64,000 bases of DNA from Sthenelais limicola (Eukaryota > Annelida > Polychaeta > Phyllodocida > Sigalionidae), in the NCBI GenBank assembly GCA_942159475.1, contig OW804095.1:152262808-152326807 (forward strand). Reading direction: 5' to 3'. How positions within the stretch are numbered: the stretch's first letter is position 1; each line of letters starts with the position of its first letter. The position numbers were made by a program, and so were the translations under genes. The notes beneath the pieces were generated by a model. It did no database searches. It saw only the letters and a list, made by a program, of their open reading frames with translations, and had not been told where the DNA came from. Of this stretch, positions 54,273 through 64,000 are shown in pieces.

Positions 54273-55824
54273 GAAATTGGCTTGTGAATTGTATTATTAA
54301 TACTGAACATGTCTAATATTACTGTCAATCTGTTACACAGATGGCAGTACATTATGTAACTTGAATTGTCAAAACCAACCGGTTAATTTTTCTTGCAAAC
54401 ATCGTTGTTTTATTCTCAAAGCTCCTATGCATTAAGTTTTAACTGGTAACAAATGTACAAAAAAATGTTTATTTTTTACTTTACCTTACGTTAGGTGGTA
54501 AAATGTCTATCGATTGATATGTGGTAAGCATAACCTTTAAATCATGCTCATCTATATTATAGTTTATGTTCTTGCTAAATCTCTTGATGTACACATATCA
54601 GAGGAACTATTGTGTCGTTTAAAAGTAGAATTCGCATAAATGTATATTCCTATACTTCTTCACATATTGTATTTTCGGTGACTTGAAACGTACCATCTGT
54701 GTGGAATTGTTTGTCGAAATAAAATATGTTTTTAAAAAAATTGCCTTGTTTATTGTGAGGCAAGCATTGTACACAACAATAATGACTCGGCGTTCAAGTA
54801 AAACCACCGCAGCTCCATTTCCTTAGGAATGTATTAACTGTCTAACTTTTGTCAGATTCAAGGCATGAATGGTTTTCTATTGTTAGAAAATGTGGATATG
54901 GACGTCCTGCCTTGATGGAGTTACAAACTCACAACATCTCAATTTATAGCTTTACAAAACTTTGGATCTGTGGAATAAATAATTATATGCATTAACACTA
55001 GAATGTCTTTATAGTTTTCACTGAAATTTATTTTGTTTTCATTGAAAAATAACCTAAATATATTATAGGATTATGTCATGTCTTTTGGAGGTGGGCCTTT
55101 AGGGGTCAACTAACTAGGTGTTTTATGAGAGTTGGGGAGGCACCTAAAACCCCATCGTTTGTCTTCGTCTCCTCTTCATACATTTAGGGAATGGTCCAAC
55201 AGATGGCACATTGAATACTGAGTAGAAAGAGCACATCAATAAGCCAACAAAGTGTATAAATTAGCTGAGCTCAACAAATGCCACATCTAATACTCCTATT
55301 TAGGCTTACCTTATTCCTAGACCCCCTTGCATTTGGAAGTATTTTCTATTTAAAGGGATAAGTTATGTCCATGATAATGGCGAGGTATTCAGATAAGAAA
55401 TCTGTCTACGAGAAAAGGTTATAATAAGTATGTGTTATAAGCTAAGTTCCATAAAAAAATATTCTATTTTGTGTGTTTTTATTATTAAATAAACTTCGAG
55501 ATGTAAAAAACTAAGAAAAAGCAAAATACAAGATGAGGATCCTGAGAAAATCCTATGAATTAAAACGAGTCATTTTTAGGTGGGAATGCAGCTTAAACCG
55601 CCATATATAATTATATACTAGCTAGCTAACCTACAGCAGGCCTGTAATACACTTATATAGGCACGTTTCATGGCACATTAGCAGACCATAACTACATTAA
55701 ATATTCATACACTCGAGACCCTGCGCACCCAAAGATGGGTCTAATAGCTCTGGGGTATATTTAGTGATGGTTACGTATAGGACCAATGTACGGTCTGAAT
55801 GTGGCTGTCTGTATACGGAGATAT
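54273..55824. other. No feature recognised
   Basis: The first few hundred bases may be LINE 3' UTR. The rest shows no supported element or gene. Confidence 0.4.
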
Positions 55825-56047
55825 GGGTGAAGTCGTAGGAAGATGTACAATTGATCCTCATCAATCCTCTCACATAACCTAAAATTATCACAAAAATGAT
55901 ATTCAAAGTGCTGTACAACATGAACAAACATTGTGTTTTTGATGAATGCAATACCAAAATGTATTCAGACATGCTTAGTGTTAGTCCAATTTAGCATAAT
56001 TTACTAAAAGTGTAGAGCTAAAACTGTATTTTCTGACAACCTGATAC
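55825..56047 (+). mobile_element. MITE family B, copy 16 (diverged)
   Basis: 'gggtgaagtcgtaggaagat' and 'gtacaattgatcctcatcaa' at the left, 'gtattttctgacaacctgat' at the right. Confidence 0.6.
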
Positions 56048-56587
56048 CTGTGCCTTATATAATGTTGAATATATATTCTGTATTTTTGTGTTCATAATAC
56101 TGGAAATTAAAATGAAATATGTACTGAATCGAACTTCGATGCGGTTTGTAATTACAGCTATAATTATAAAAAGAGATTGGTAGAGGCTTTTGAAATACTT
56201 GCCCAAAATATTTGATTTGGATTAAACAGGTATTAGTTACTAAGAGTCATTAACATTCATTGATCTCCTTATACCTTGGCTGACCTGTTAAGGAGGTGCA
56301 TTAAGACGATTAATACGGCTCAACATTAACGTTAAATATTAACAATACATAATTAAATGTAAGGTCATGGTCTTTCTTTTCATTTTGTGATGAAAAATTG
56401 TGCTGTACTGCTCGATTAGATGCACCCATGATGTAAAAAAGTTGTGCTGTATCGCTCGATTGAACTAGCTGATTTGTTAATTAAATCAAATTAATTGATC
56501 TGTTCTTTAATCTTTTAGTCGTTCAATTTCTAAGTCATTTACTTAGTTAGTTTAGCTTGTCCTACTAGTTTTCAACATTCTGGTAAC
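56048..56587. other. Two-copy phrase, otherwise nothing
   Basis: 'ttgtgctgta(c/t)(t/c)gctcgatt' occurs at 56,398 and 56,442; otherwise unannotated. Confidence 0.4.
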
Positions 56588-56730
56588 TACTGGAAGAAAT
56601 GGTACCATGCTGTACCATAGAGGTATGTCGACCTATTTGTCATTTTTTGCCTTCATTCAACTGTACTCCCTCCTGTACCCATAATCACGACAAATAAAAA
56701 ACATCTTATCTTATCTTATCTTATCTTATA
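56588..56730 (+). mobile_element. LINE L 3' end, (CTTAT)n tail
   Basis: 'actggaagaaatggtaccat' and 'gacaaataaaaaacatctta' match the L element at 9,551-9,700 in complement. The tail is five CTTAT units at 56,704-56,728. Confidence 0.8.
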
Positions 56731-56891
56731 TATACCGAAACTGAAAGTATAACTATATGTTGCTACTACTAACAGGGATAATCAGGTCCGTGTAATTAAG
56801 CTTAAGCCCAGAGAGTGCTTTGTTCATAATGACAAGGATTACAGCTGGATTTACTGTCTACCCTTTCTGGACTGTCTACCCTTTCTGGACT

Positions 56892-57311
56892 TAAAGCTGC
56901 TGTCTCAGTTAACATCCATCAAAGAATAAAGGTTTTCTGCTTTTTGTTCCGTTCCTAAAGTCATTTGACCAAGATTCTAGAAGGTGTTTACTTATTTTTG
57001 CTCCAGGGATTCATAACATTTCACATTTATATTTTGGGGACCTGTCAAACTGATTTCCTGTGATTACTTCACTTATTATCGCTCATCAGTGGCTGTCTTC
57101 TCTTGGCTGATTCGACTTCAAATTCTTTTATAAACATATAACAGCAGCAGAATATTAATGAATCCAGTCCTATAAGTCAAAATATGAATAACTCTTGTAT
57201 AAACATATATATATAACAGCAGCAGAATATTGATAAATTCAGTCTGTAAGTCATAATATGAGTAAATTTGGTTTGAATTTGTTGTCATAATAGCTGAGAA
57301 TGGACCTTTAA
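56892..57311 (-). mobile_element. MITE family A, copy 10 (420 bp, internal duplication)
   Basis: TTAAagctgctgtctcagtt to ...ctgagaatggacctTTAA. The block 'acatataacagcagcagaat' occurs twice (~57,134 and ~57,204), the same module duplicated in copy 2. Confidence 0.82.
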
Positions 57312-57552
57312 GAGCAGTACATTAGCACAGAAAGCAGTTCAAAATGGCCGCCGCCTTGAGAAGGTACATAGATCACTTGAAGCACTAACAAAATACCAGC
57401 TCGTAAAAGCTTAAAACACTTAGCACCTCTGTGCTGAGATGAGACTGCACTAAGCTTAAAACATTTTAGACTGGCTAAGTCTAAATTACCTTGTACTGCC
57501 GTGAAGTGTAAAGAGACCATCTTATGGTCTGGGTGGAGAGGCCAGACAACCG

Positions 57553-57788
57553 CTTAAAGCTGCATGTTCAGCTAACATCGGTCACAAACATTCTTTTCCA
57601 ACTCATTTAAAAGTTATTTGATCAGAATTTGGGAGCATTTACCAGTTGTGTTTGCTAAAGGGCTTTTAAAACATCTTTTTTGTAATTAGAGGACCCATCC
57701 GAAACCTTCCCTGTGGAAATTTCCCTTATTATCGCTCATAGCCGATTCAACTTTGGCTTTGTCATATTAGCTGAGACTGCAGCTTTAA
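57553..57788 (-). mobile_element. MITE family A, copy 11 (236 bp)
   Basis: TTAAagctgcatgttcagct to ...ctgagactgcagctTTAA; interior 'cttattatcgctcatagcc'. Confidence 0.85.
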
Positions 57789-58306
57789 TGCCGGGGCTCC
57801 ATTGATGGTGTTCTCAAAGAGTGGTTTAACACAGAATCCTATATAGTGCAATGCACCCCCAGATTTGTATTTCACAAGATACTTAATAATAGAATGGTTT
57901 TCAGTATAAAGAGGTAGATAAAGATATATTTCATATAATGCCTTTAAGGAGATGCCTTGACAAACAGCCTGGCTTACATATATGTAGAAATGTATTACAT
58001 ATATAGACCCTGGTTGACTACTTTATGGTACAGATAATGGCTACTCACACACACCCACTAGCCCATGGTGTCTGACCACTATATACCACAGCTTGCTGGT
58101 GTATAGGCGACCCGCTGACCTTATCTCTACCCTCCCTAATCCCTTCATCCCCAACCAACATACACCAACAGATCAATAGGGCATTTGCAATGATGCGATC
58201 CACAATCTGGATTTACTGGGAATTGTGGTAACTGTGGCTCGTACGGTGGTGAATGGTTGGTTGCTTTTTAACTTTTTTGTGGTGGGTGTATGTATAGGGA
58301 TAACGT
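57789..58306. other. No feature recognised
   Basis: No supported repeat or gene. Confidence 0.45.
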
Positions 58307-58809
58307 ATTTGTGATGTGGTACAGCAAAATGAATCACAGGTCGCAAAAATGTGTTTTAAGATATCATCATATTTGGAAAGATGAGCTTAAGCCAAGTTCA
58401 ATGATAGCAAACATTAAGGACGTCTAAGAAGCGTTTCTATATTTTAGGTTTGATATATTTATGTTGAATTAAAGTTTGCAATATTTCTATGTGAGTAATT
58501 ACAGGTAAAATAACCAAATGTACTCCATAGGATGACGTTAGCAACGCAAGGTTATACTTAATTCACTGTCCTGAAATCTGGTACATGTATTTATATGACG
58601 TACTATTGTTATGTAACATTACGTAACATTGTGTAACCTCATTATCTATCTAATTATCACCTATTAATTATAATATCTCATTATTAAAATCGCTATTCTT
58701 CCATTCATACCTTAACACTATGTCCTGAAAAGATCAGAACATATTCCAATGAAGAGATCCTGTGACTTGTGGCAAACTTGTGGCAAATTGTCCAGAAACA
58801 CATCGCACT
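58307..58809 (+). mobile_element. MITE family D, copy 5 (503 bp)
   Basis: 'tgtgatgtggtacagcaaaa' to 'ttgtccagaaacacatcgca'. It is ~90 bp longer than other copies because of extra sequence about 58,600-58,720, which includes 'gtaacattacgtaacattgt'. Confidence 0.72.
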
Positions 58810-58850
58810 TGTTTGTATCAAGCGATGCATTGCGACTGTGCATCATTAGT

Positions 58851-58965
58851 GATTTGTTCATTGGTCACATGATTTGTTCATTTGTCACATGATTTCTTCA
58901 TTAGTCACGTGATTTGTTCATTGGTCACATGATTTCTTCATTGCTCAAAAGATTTGTTCATTGCA
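58851..58965. repeat. 20-bp tandem repeat, ~5.7 copies
   Basis: 'gatttgttcattggtcacat' and variants start at 58851, 58871, 58891, 58911, 58931 and 58951. Confidence 0.92.
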
Positions 58966-59154
58966 GGATGTGAGATTGCTCAAATATCAAAACGGTTAAA
59001 TTTTCGGCAAAAGGGGATTTACGTAGCCGTCATATTAGATCGTGATCGATGGGTTATTATGACACGTGTATGTACCAGTAAAAGCTATAGAAAGCATTCT
59101 ATGCTCAGCGTAGGAATAGGAAGAAGATATTTTATGAAAATTTGTGTGACTCCC

Positions 59155-59212
59155 TTGATGAAGACCAACGTTAACCTGCAGGGTCGAAACCCGTAGGGAC
59201 TGCCCTACCGTA
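59155..59212 (+). ncRNA. Hammerhead-core-like motif, copy 2
   Basis: TTGATGA (59,155-59,161), a stem II GACC/GGTC, GAAA (59,186-59,189), a strong stem GTAGGG/CCCTAC (59,193-59,198 with 59,203-59,208), then GTA (59,210-59,212) where the hammerhead cleavage triplet would fall. AC (59,189-59,190) can pair with GT (59,210-59,211). Against it, the first core base is U, not the invariant C, and I see no stem I pairing. It is most likely a decayed or related structure from a retroelement end. Confidence 0.3.
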
Positions 59213-59279
59213 TTGCAAAATATGCTGCAATCCTACTGAAAACTACAGGAGTTATTTATTTTATTGGAACTTAAACTAT

Positions 59280-59405
59280 TCAAATATTTTATGAAAAGTA
59301 TGGGTACAAATTTGGCATCCATAGGAAGACCTGAGTAATCAGAAATGGACAACCGATTTTGGAAACAAAATAAAGAATACAATCAATCAATCAATCAATC
59401 AAACA
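59280..59405 (+). mobile_element. LINE 3' end, (CAAT)n tail
   Basis: 'tggcatccataggaagacct' matches the complement of the L-type 3' UTR at about 17,900. It ends 'gaaacaaaataaagaataca' and a run of ATCA/CAAT repeats to 59,405. Confidence 0.65.
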
Positions 59406-59950
59406 ATCAGTCAGTGTGTCAATCGATATCAGATTTAAACTGAACCCATCCTTAGCATGTACTGTGACTGTAAGGATGTAACTGCCTTAAGGGAGGACAC
59501 ATGCTAATCATACAATTAAATCGCCACACAGAGGGACTTGATAATTTGCCATTGCTAATTAGTTCTATTGAGAATTGACTTGTCTAGTAAACGACTAAAT
59601 AATATATGATTATCACGAATGTATGTATTATATCATCTAAAAAGGTTCAGCATTTAAACCGGTAATTTGACAGATTTTTGTATCGTGTATTAAATTGTAT
59701 TTCACCTTTCACTTAAGTTTCATGAGAATATCATGTAAAATGAAAATGATCTCAATAAAATGTTTTAAAAAAAGTGCAGATCCAGCAGATCCCTCTAAAC
59801 CATCAACTGCCTGTATAATATGAGGCCAAGGGATATTTCATAGAAGGCTAAACACATGTCCTTTCATCTATTCAATTATGTATTTTAGAATCATACATCA
59901 TTCCAGTTGAATGAACCGTGGGGCAGGATGGTGCGGCAGTCTGAAGTAGG
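59406..59950. other. No feature recognised
   Basis: No supported repeat or gene. Confidence 0.45.
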
Positions 59951-60745
59951 TGTCAGAAAATGTACAATCGGCAGCTCTATACGTTTAATACATTCTGCTA
60001 AACTTTTCTCATCTTGCTCAATTGTATAATCTTTAACTTTGACTTGATTTTGAGTAGTTTGATATAGAGAGAGTATAGTTAGACACAGCAGTGGGCGGAA
60101 GACCATGGTTATCCTGCATTGAATTATCACCCGTGAGCCCATTATCCTCAAACGTGCATGACATCCATTGATCATAACATTCTTTGTTTTTTTGTTGTTT
60201 TTTTTAAAAAAAAATATTTGTATTGACTATACACATTTAACAAATAATTAATTTAATCGAGGAGAGGAAAAAACGCATAACTTGTACACTGTAGATGCCT
60301 GCCTATGTTCAACTGTCATTTTACAGAATTTTACAAAATACGAATTCGAAATAAAAAATGTCCAACATTGTTATGTCTACATGGTGTATGTTTTCCCTAC
60401 TGGTGTCGATAATAGGAGTAAGTTTACAACAGACCTATAACTGTGTTCCAGTCATGCGAGCTCTGGTATCTCCGTAGTTATTATTAAGAAGTCATCCAAC
60501 GTCTAATTAACATCAATTCATAGATATTTGCTATTGCGTTTATTCAACAAATCTATTCAGTTATGTTGAACTATATATCTTGAACCTCATTTCTGTTTGA
60601 TATTTTGACTATGTGAGAGGATTGTATTGTATTGTTTTATTTGGTTACATTTTATAATACAGAAAATTTGCTCAGCAATCCAATCAATATTACAAAATAT
60701 GAGAGGATTAGTGAAGGCGAATTGTGCATTTTCTGCCTCCCTCAC
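59951..60745 (-). mobile_element. MITE family B, copies 17/18: one copy split by insertions
   Basis: 59,951-60,008 carries the left part of a reverse B element (gtcagaaaatgtacaatcgg, 'cagctctata'). 60,527-60,745 carries the right part in the same orientation ('tttattcaacaaatctattc', 'gtgagaggatt', 'gaaggcgaattgtgcatttt'). About 520 bp of other sequence separates them, including 60,075-60,110 which matches 16,706-16,740. The right part is itself interrupted by a LINE tail (60,624-60,699). Confidence 0.6.
60624..60699 (-). mobile_element. 76-bp LINE 3'-end insertion with 10-bp TSD
   Basis: Flanked by identical tgagaggatt at 60,614-60,623 and 60,700-60,709. On the minus strand the insert ends 'aaccaaataaaacaatacaa' with an (AATAC)-type tail. 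It is an extremely 5'-truncated LINE copy. Confidence 0.85.
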
Positions 60746-61012
60746 CCAGTAATGGCTGCCCATCCCATAGCGCCTTTGTCCAAACGTCTCGTTTCGCTTT
60801 CATGCTCCCTTCATAAATAACAACAGCAAAATTAAATTACCGCTGTAGCTTTTGCAACCTCTGAACTAATCGGCAATATATCAACGTTTTACCACATAAA
60901 GCTATCTTTTAATCATTGATTCCATGCATAAATATTGCCCTCTGGAACCTGTCTATTGGGACACAAGTCTTGTATTTAATACAAGTCCTACACGCCTACG
61001 TACATTGTATCA

Positions 61013-61880
61013 TTAAAGTTGCATTCTCAGCTATTTACAACAACAAAATCTTTAAATTCATACCATTATTATTATTGTTACACAAGACCAGACAGTATGT
61101 AATTATAAAGCATTGACTCCTACGCAGATTGAAAACTGTATAAAAGTAAAGAACAAGAATTCAGGATATGGGGGAAGACAGGGTAATTCCTATCCACTAC
61201 TACCTAACACTGGCATATGCCATATATTTAACTTCCTGAATAAACATCTGTCAAAAAAAACAAAAAAACCCAATTTACTCATAGGCCTGATATGAGAATT
61301 ATGAAAACATGGCACTTTACCTTCCTAGTGTGGTCACGTATGGACGACCAATATAATGTAAATTAACCTCACCTGAAATAGGGAAAGATAAGAATGATTA
61401 AGAACATGTCCTTGCAAATTTACATATTATGTGCACAAGTAAATTGTTTATTCAAGAATTTGAAGTCGAATCGTCTGAGAGAAAACATGGCCGCCCGTGA
61501 GCGATAATAAGGAAAGCCACTGCAGGTAAAGATATAAATGTTGATTTTCATTACGGACTGTAGCATCTGGAGAAAATCTTCCAAAATTTGGGTAAAATAT
61601 CAATGACTTTTAGATGGTTGGAAAAGAAGGGTGAGTGAGTGAGATTGGTTGCTTTACGCCCTTATCAACACATTGAAAGGTTATATCAAGGGCGGGAGAG
61701 ATGAAAGAGAGGCAGTTTATGATCATACCCAGGAAATAGAGATAGAGAAGAAGGTAGAGAGACAAGAGAAAAAGAGACAGAAAGGCACTTTATGGTCATA
61801 CCCAGGACCAGGCGAAAAGAAGGGAACAAAAATGAGAAAATATAAAAGTTTTGACCGAGGTTCACAGACTGCAGCTTTAA
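61013..61880 (+). mobile_element. MITE family A, copy 12, split by two insertions
   Basis: The left end TTAAagttgcattctcagct stops near 61,060. Family interior resumes near 61,440 ('aagaatttgaagtcgaatcg', 'gagcgataataaggaaagcc') and ends 'cagactgcagctTTAA' at 61,880. About 380 bp of unassigned sequence and the SINE-like element at 61,631 lie in between. Confidence 0.7.
61631..61813 (+). mobile_element. SINE-like family C, full copy with 10-bp TSD
   Basis: Flanked by identical gaaaagaagg at 61,621-61,630 and 61,814-61,823. It begins gtgagtgagtgagattggtt, then 'gctttacgcccttatcaaca', then 'ggttatatcaagggcggga', and ends 'tcatacccaggaccaggc'. The block '(a/g)aggca.tttat..tcataccc' occurs at 61,709 and 61,782 (73-bp step). 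It is 183 bp against 187 bp for the copy at 34,240. Confidence 0.88.
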
Positions 61881-63566
61881 ATCTCCGACTGGTCTATGTA
61901 AATCATATGCTGCATCTAAGTGTTCACTATGAATGAAGAAGGCGAGAAAAACCCCTCAGCCATATAGAGTGACAAAAAAAGAGAGTGACAGCAGTGCAAC
62001 ATCATACTGGGCCGTTACGGAAATTGGCAAAAATCTTTACGGATGATGTTTTTATGAATCAAGGCGTTCAGAGTAAACAACAATTTTTCGCTTTTGACAA
62101 CAAGTAGTATTCGTTCCATTATAGATTTAACAGTTTGATGCGTTTTCCCTGTGGGTTTTCATACAGGCTTTATTTAAAGGCTTTATTCTGTGTTCAAAGT
62201 GCAATGTAGGGATATGTTTTAGAAAGAATCCTTATCCTCAAGATCAAAGAAGCATAATATATAAATGAATTGTATACATTAAACCCTTGACAGAACACAC
62301 CACATCAATTAACATCAAATGCTTTTTGGAAGTTTTCTGTGAAGTGTATATATTTGTATATCACACTGGATGTTAGATGTCAGTGTCCTAACGACAGGCA
62401 TTACATTCCACATTGTCTCATTATAGTTAATGTTCAACATCTTTTAACTCTGTCAACAGAAAGATATAGATATTATATATTTGTTAACCAAATACAAAAT
62501 ATTTTGAAGTATTTGCAATTTAGATTGCAAAGCATTTCATCAGTAGTATCTAACATATTTCAGTTATAAATTGTTCTATATTCGGCCGAAATAGTTATCT
62601 CCCAACAACCAGGTGCGCTGTACACACCAAAGCAAATACAAGATGTGACTGGAGATGCAACTTAAGCCAACCATTTCCCCCCCCCCCCCCCCCCTCTCTC
62701 CCCTGCTTGCTACTTGCTACTTTTTTAAATCCAGGTTCTAACCAAATCCATAGGCCAGTGAACCCTGTAGGGAGGACCTTAACACCCCTCTCCACCTACA
62801 GAGGATAGGGAGGAGCTTCCCACCCCCACCCCACCCCTCTCCATCTACCAGCACAATAATAACAACAGTTATTAAAAGGCGAAAAGTGCTGACACACTGG
62901 AATGACGTTTTTCAAGTGTATCGTGTTTGTTATTTGAAATGATTATTCATCAAAGAAAAATTCAATCAAGTGCAATTACTCGGTTTTGGAGAGGTTTACA
63001 AACCTTCTCTTCTTGACGAATAATGCCCCAATTACTTTCTCTGACAAATGCTGAAACCTCCCAGCAGTTATATCAAATACCTAGTAGCAATTAACTGAAG
63101 CCTTTTAGAGGCTAAGTCCTGAATCTCCAGATCATAGCAGGGAGTCTGAGTCTCTCAGGGAATCTTGAAGGATTTAAGGAAGGTCTTAAGGCAGTTGAGT
63201 TAAGGTCCCGTACATTGCCCTATTGCCCCGCCTCCAATTACCCGGGGAGGCTGAAGGATTGGGATATTGTGCAGCTGTGGTCATTTCTCTTGACCACATC
63301 CTAGTGGTCAGTAGAGGTCAATCCTAAGTGGAGATGGACTGACAGTGTAGTGTGGTCACTTGGAGGAAGGTGAACACTGATAAAGGGTGTCACTACACTG
63401 ATGACACAGCTATAGATGGATGCCCTGTAAAGGAACCAACATCTGAAGCCTTAATAAGTACTATAAATATTTCTGATATTCTCAGATTAGTTTTGTCTTT
63501 TACCTTATTGTGTATTATTATGTATTAGTCATTCTCTCTAGAAGATTTGCCTCTATCAAGGAAGCG
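61881..63566. other. Poly-C run; otherwise no feature
   Basis: A C-run with CT at 62,677-62,700 and C-rich phrases to 62,840. No element or gene is supported in the remainder. Confidence 0.45.
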
Positions 63567-63655
63567 GCTGGAAGATCTGGAAAGTTCCAAAATGGTTTCC
63601 TAGAAGTCTGCCGACCTATTCGTCACTGTAAACTTTTTTGTGATAAATAAATGAT
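63567..63655 (+). repeat. Probable LINE L-type 3' end
   Basis: 'ctggaagatctgg' and 'cgacctattcgtcac' correspond to 'ctggaagaaatgg' and 'cgacctatttgtcat' at 56,590-56,645. It ends 'gtgataaataaatgattg'. Confidence 0.5.
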
Positions 63656-64000
63656 TGCTCTATCTACCTTTCTTCCCTAACAGTCCAAGTCCAAAATAAT
63701 GGAAAAAGAAAAAGTCAGTAATCTATGGTCAAAATGCACCTGTCGTTCCTCAGATTATAATAGCAAATGGCAAGATGGGGGGTTCAAACTGATCGATTTA
63801 TTGTCGAGATGTGTCCAAACTCAAACAGAGCGCCATTTGTTATTGATTAAACATTGGAATCGACATACTTTAACAATAGAAATATACATCAAACTTGTTT
63901 ACCCTAAACCTTAGCTCCAGGACGATCTACACTACTTTCAGGCGTGTCTTAATCAATAATATCGATTGTGGTCATACTTGTCCAGTGCAAAGCTCTTGTG
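63656..64000. other. No feature supported
   Basis: 'tttcttccctaacag' near 63,667 looks like a splice acceptor and is followed by a 71-codon open frame with no recognisable motif. This is insufficient for a gene call. Confidence 0.4.

Noticed and set aside
63660..63914. Possible last exon after a ccctaacag acceptor-like site
   Set aside because: The 71-codon frame has no known motif and lies just after a LINE 3' end. One acceptor-like site is expected by chance.
1..64000. tRNA genes, CRISPR arrays, bacterial promoters or operons
   Set aside because: No cloverleaf with a GGTTCGA-type box B, no direct-repeat/spacer array and no ribosome-binding-site-led ORFs were found. The sequence is animal nuclear DNA.

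Overview
The window is AT-rich, non-coding nuclear DNA of an animal, most likely a marine invertebrate. There are no bacterial-style operons. No host protein-coding gene can be supported on either strand. Nearly every recognisable feature is a transposable element, a derivative of one, or a tandem array. The animal origin is inferred from CR1/L2-type LINE fragments with microsatellite tails, many short terminal-inverted-repeat (TIR) elements, and a fragment of metazoan-type 18S rRNA. A short retroposon beginning GTGAGTGAGTGAG resembles repeats I associate with molluscs and their relatives, but that is recollection and unchecked.

Autonomous-element remains: a CR1/L2-like LINE with a 5'-truncated but uninterrupted reverse-transcriptase ORF (2190-4316, minus); two truncated copies of a second LINE family, called L here (9551-11045 and 17816-19135, both minus); several L-type 3' ends with different tail repeats (13984, 56588, 59280, 60624, 63567); and three decayed LINE C-termini (5014, 8613, 54090).

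Non-autonomous families, named A to K here for convenience. A has TIR AGCTGC.. and is always flanked by TTAA (about 13 copies). B has TIR GGGTCAGATTTTC and 4-bp target duplications (about 18 copies or parts). C is a ~185-bp SINE-like retroposon (two copies with perfect 10- and 13-bp target duplications, two fragments). D has TIR TGTGATGTGTTTC flanked by TA (7 copies). E has TIR GGGGACTTGCAT flanked by TA. F has TIR AGTCTAGGCTCAGAG. J has TIR GGGGCCTGTTGCATAA. K is a single 107-bp hairpin flanked by TTA. Several are nested, which gives a relative insertion order: SINE C inside A, a LINE tail inside B, A inside J.

Tandem arrays: 20,144-20,381 (40-bp unit cut from MITE A), 24,448-24,630, a 1.4-kb G-rich minisatellite (25,405-26,810), 33,800-34,020 (58-bp unit resembling the end of family J), 34,549-35,040 (~85 bp), 36,850-37,430 (81 bp), 44,293-44,370 (27 bp), 52,445-52,530 (30 bp) and 58,851-58,965 (20 bp). 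Long polypyrimidine or polypurine tracts lie at 5,590, 39,330, 44,903 and 53,680. These arrays and tracts produce long open frames that I treat as artefacts.

The most unusual observation is a ~105-bp piece of 18S rRNA joined into a MITE A copy (1316-1420), inside the second copy of a local tandem duplication (1-616 and 735-1512). No new multi-gene system is visible.
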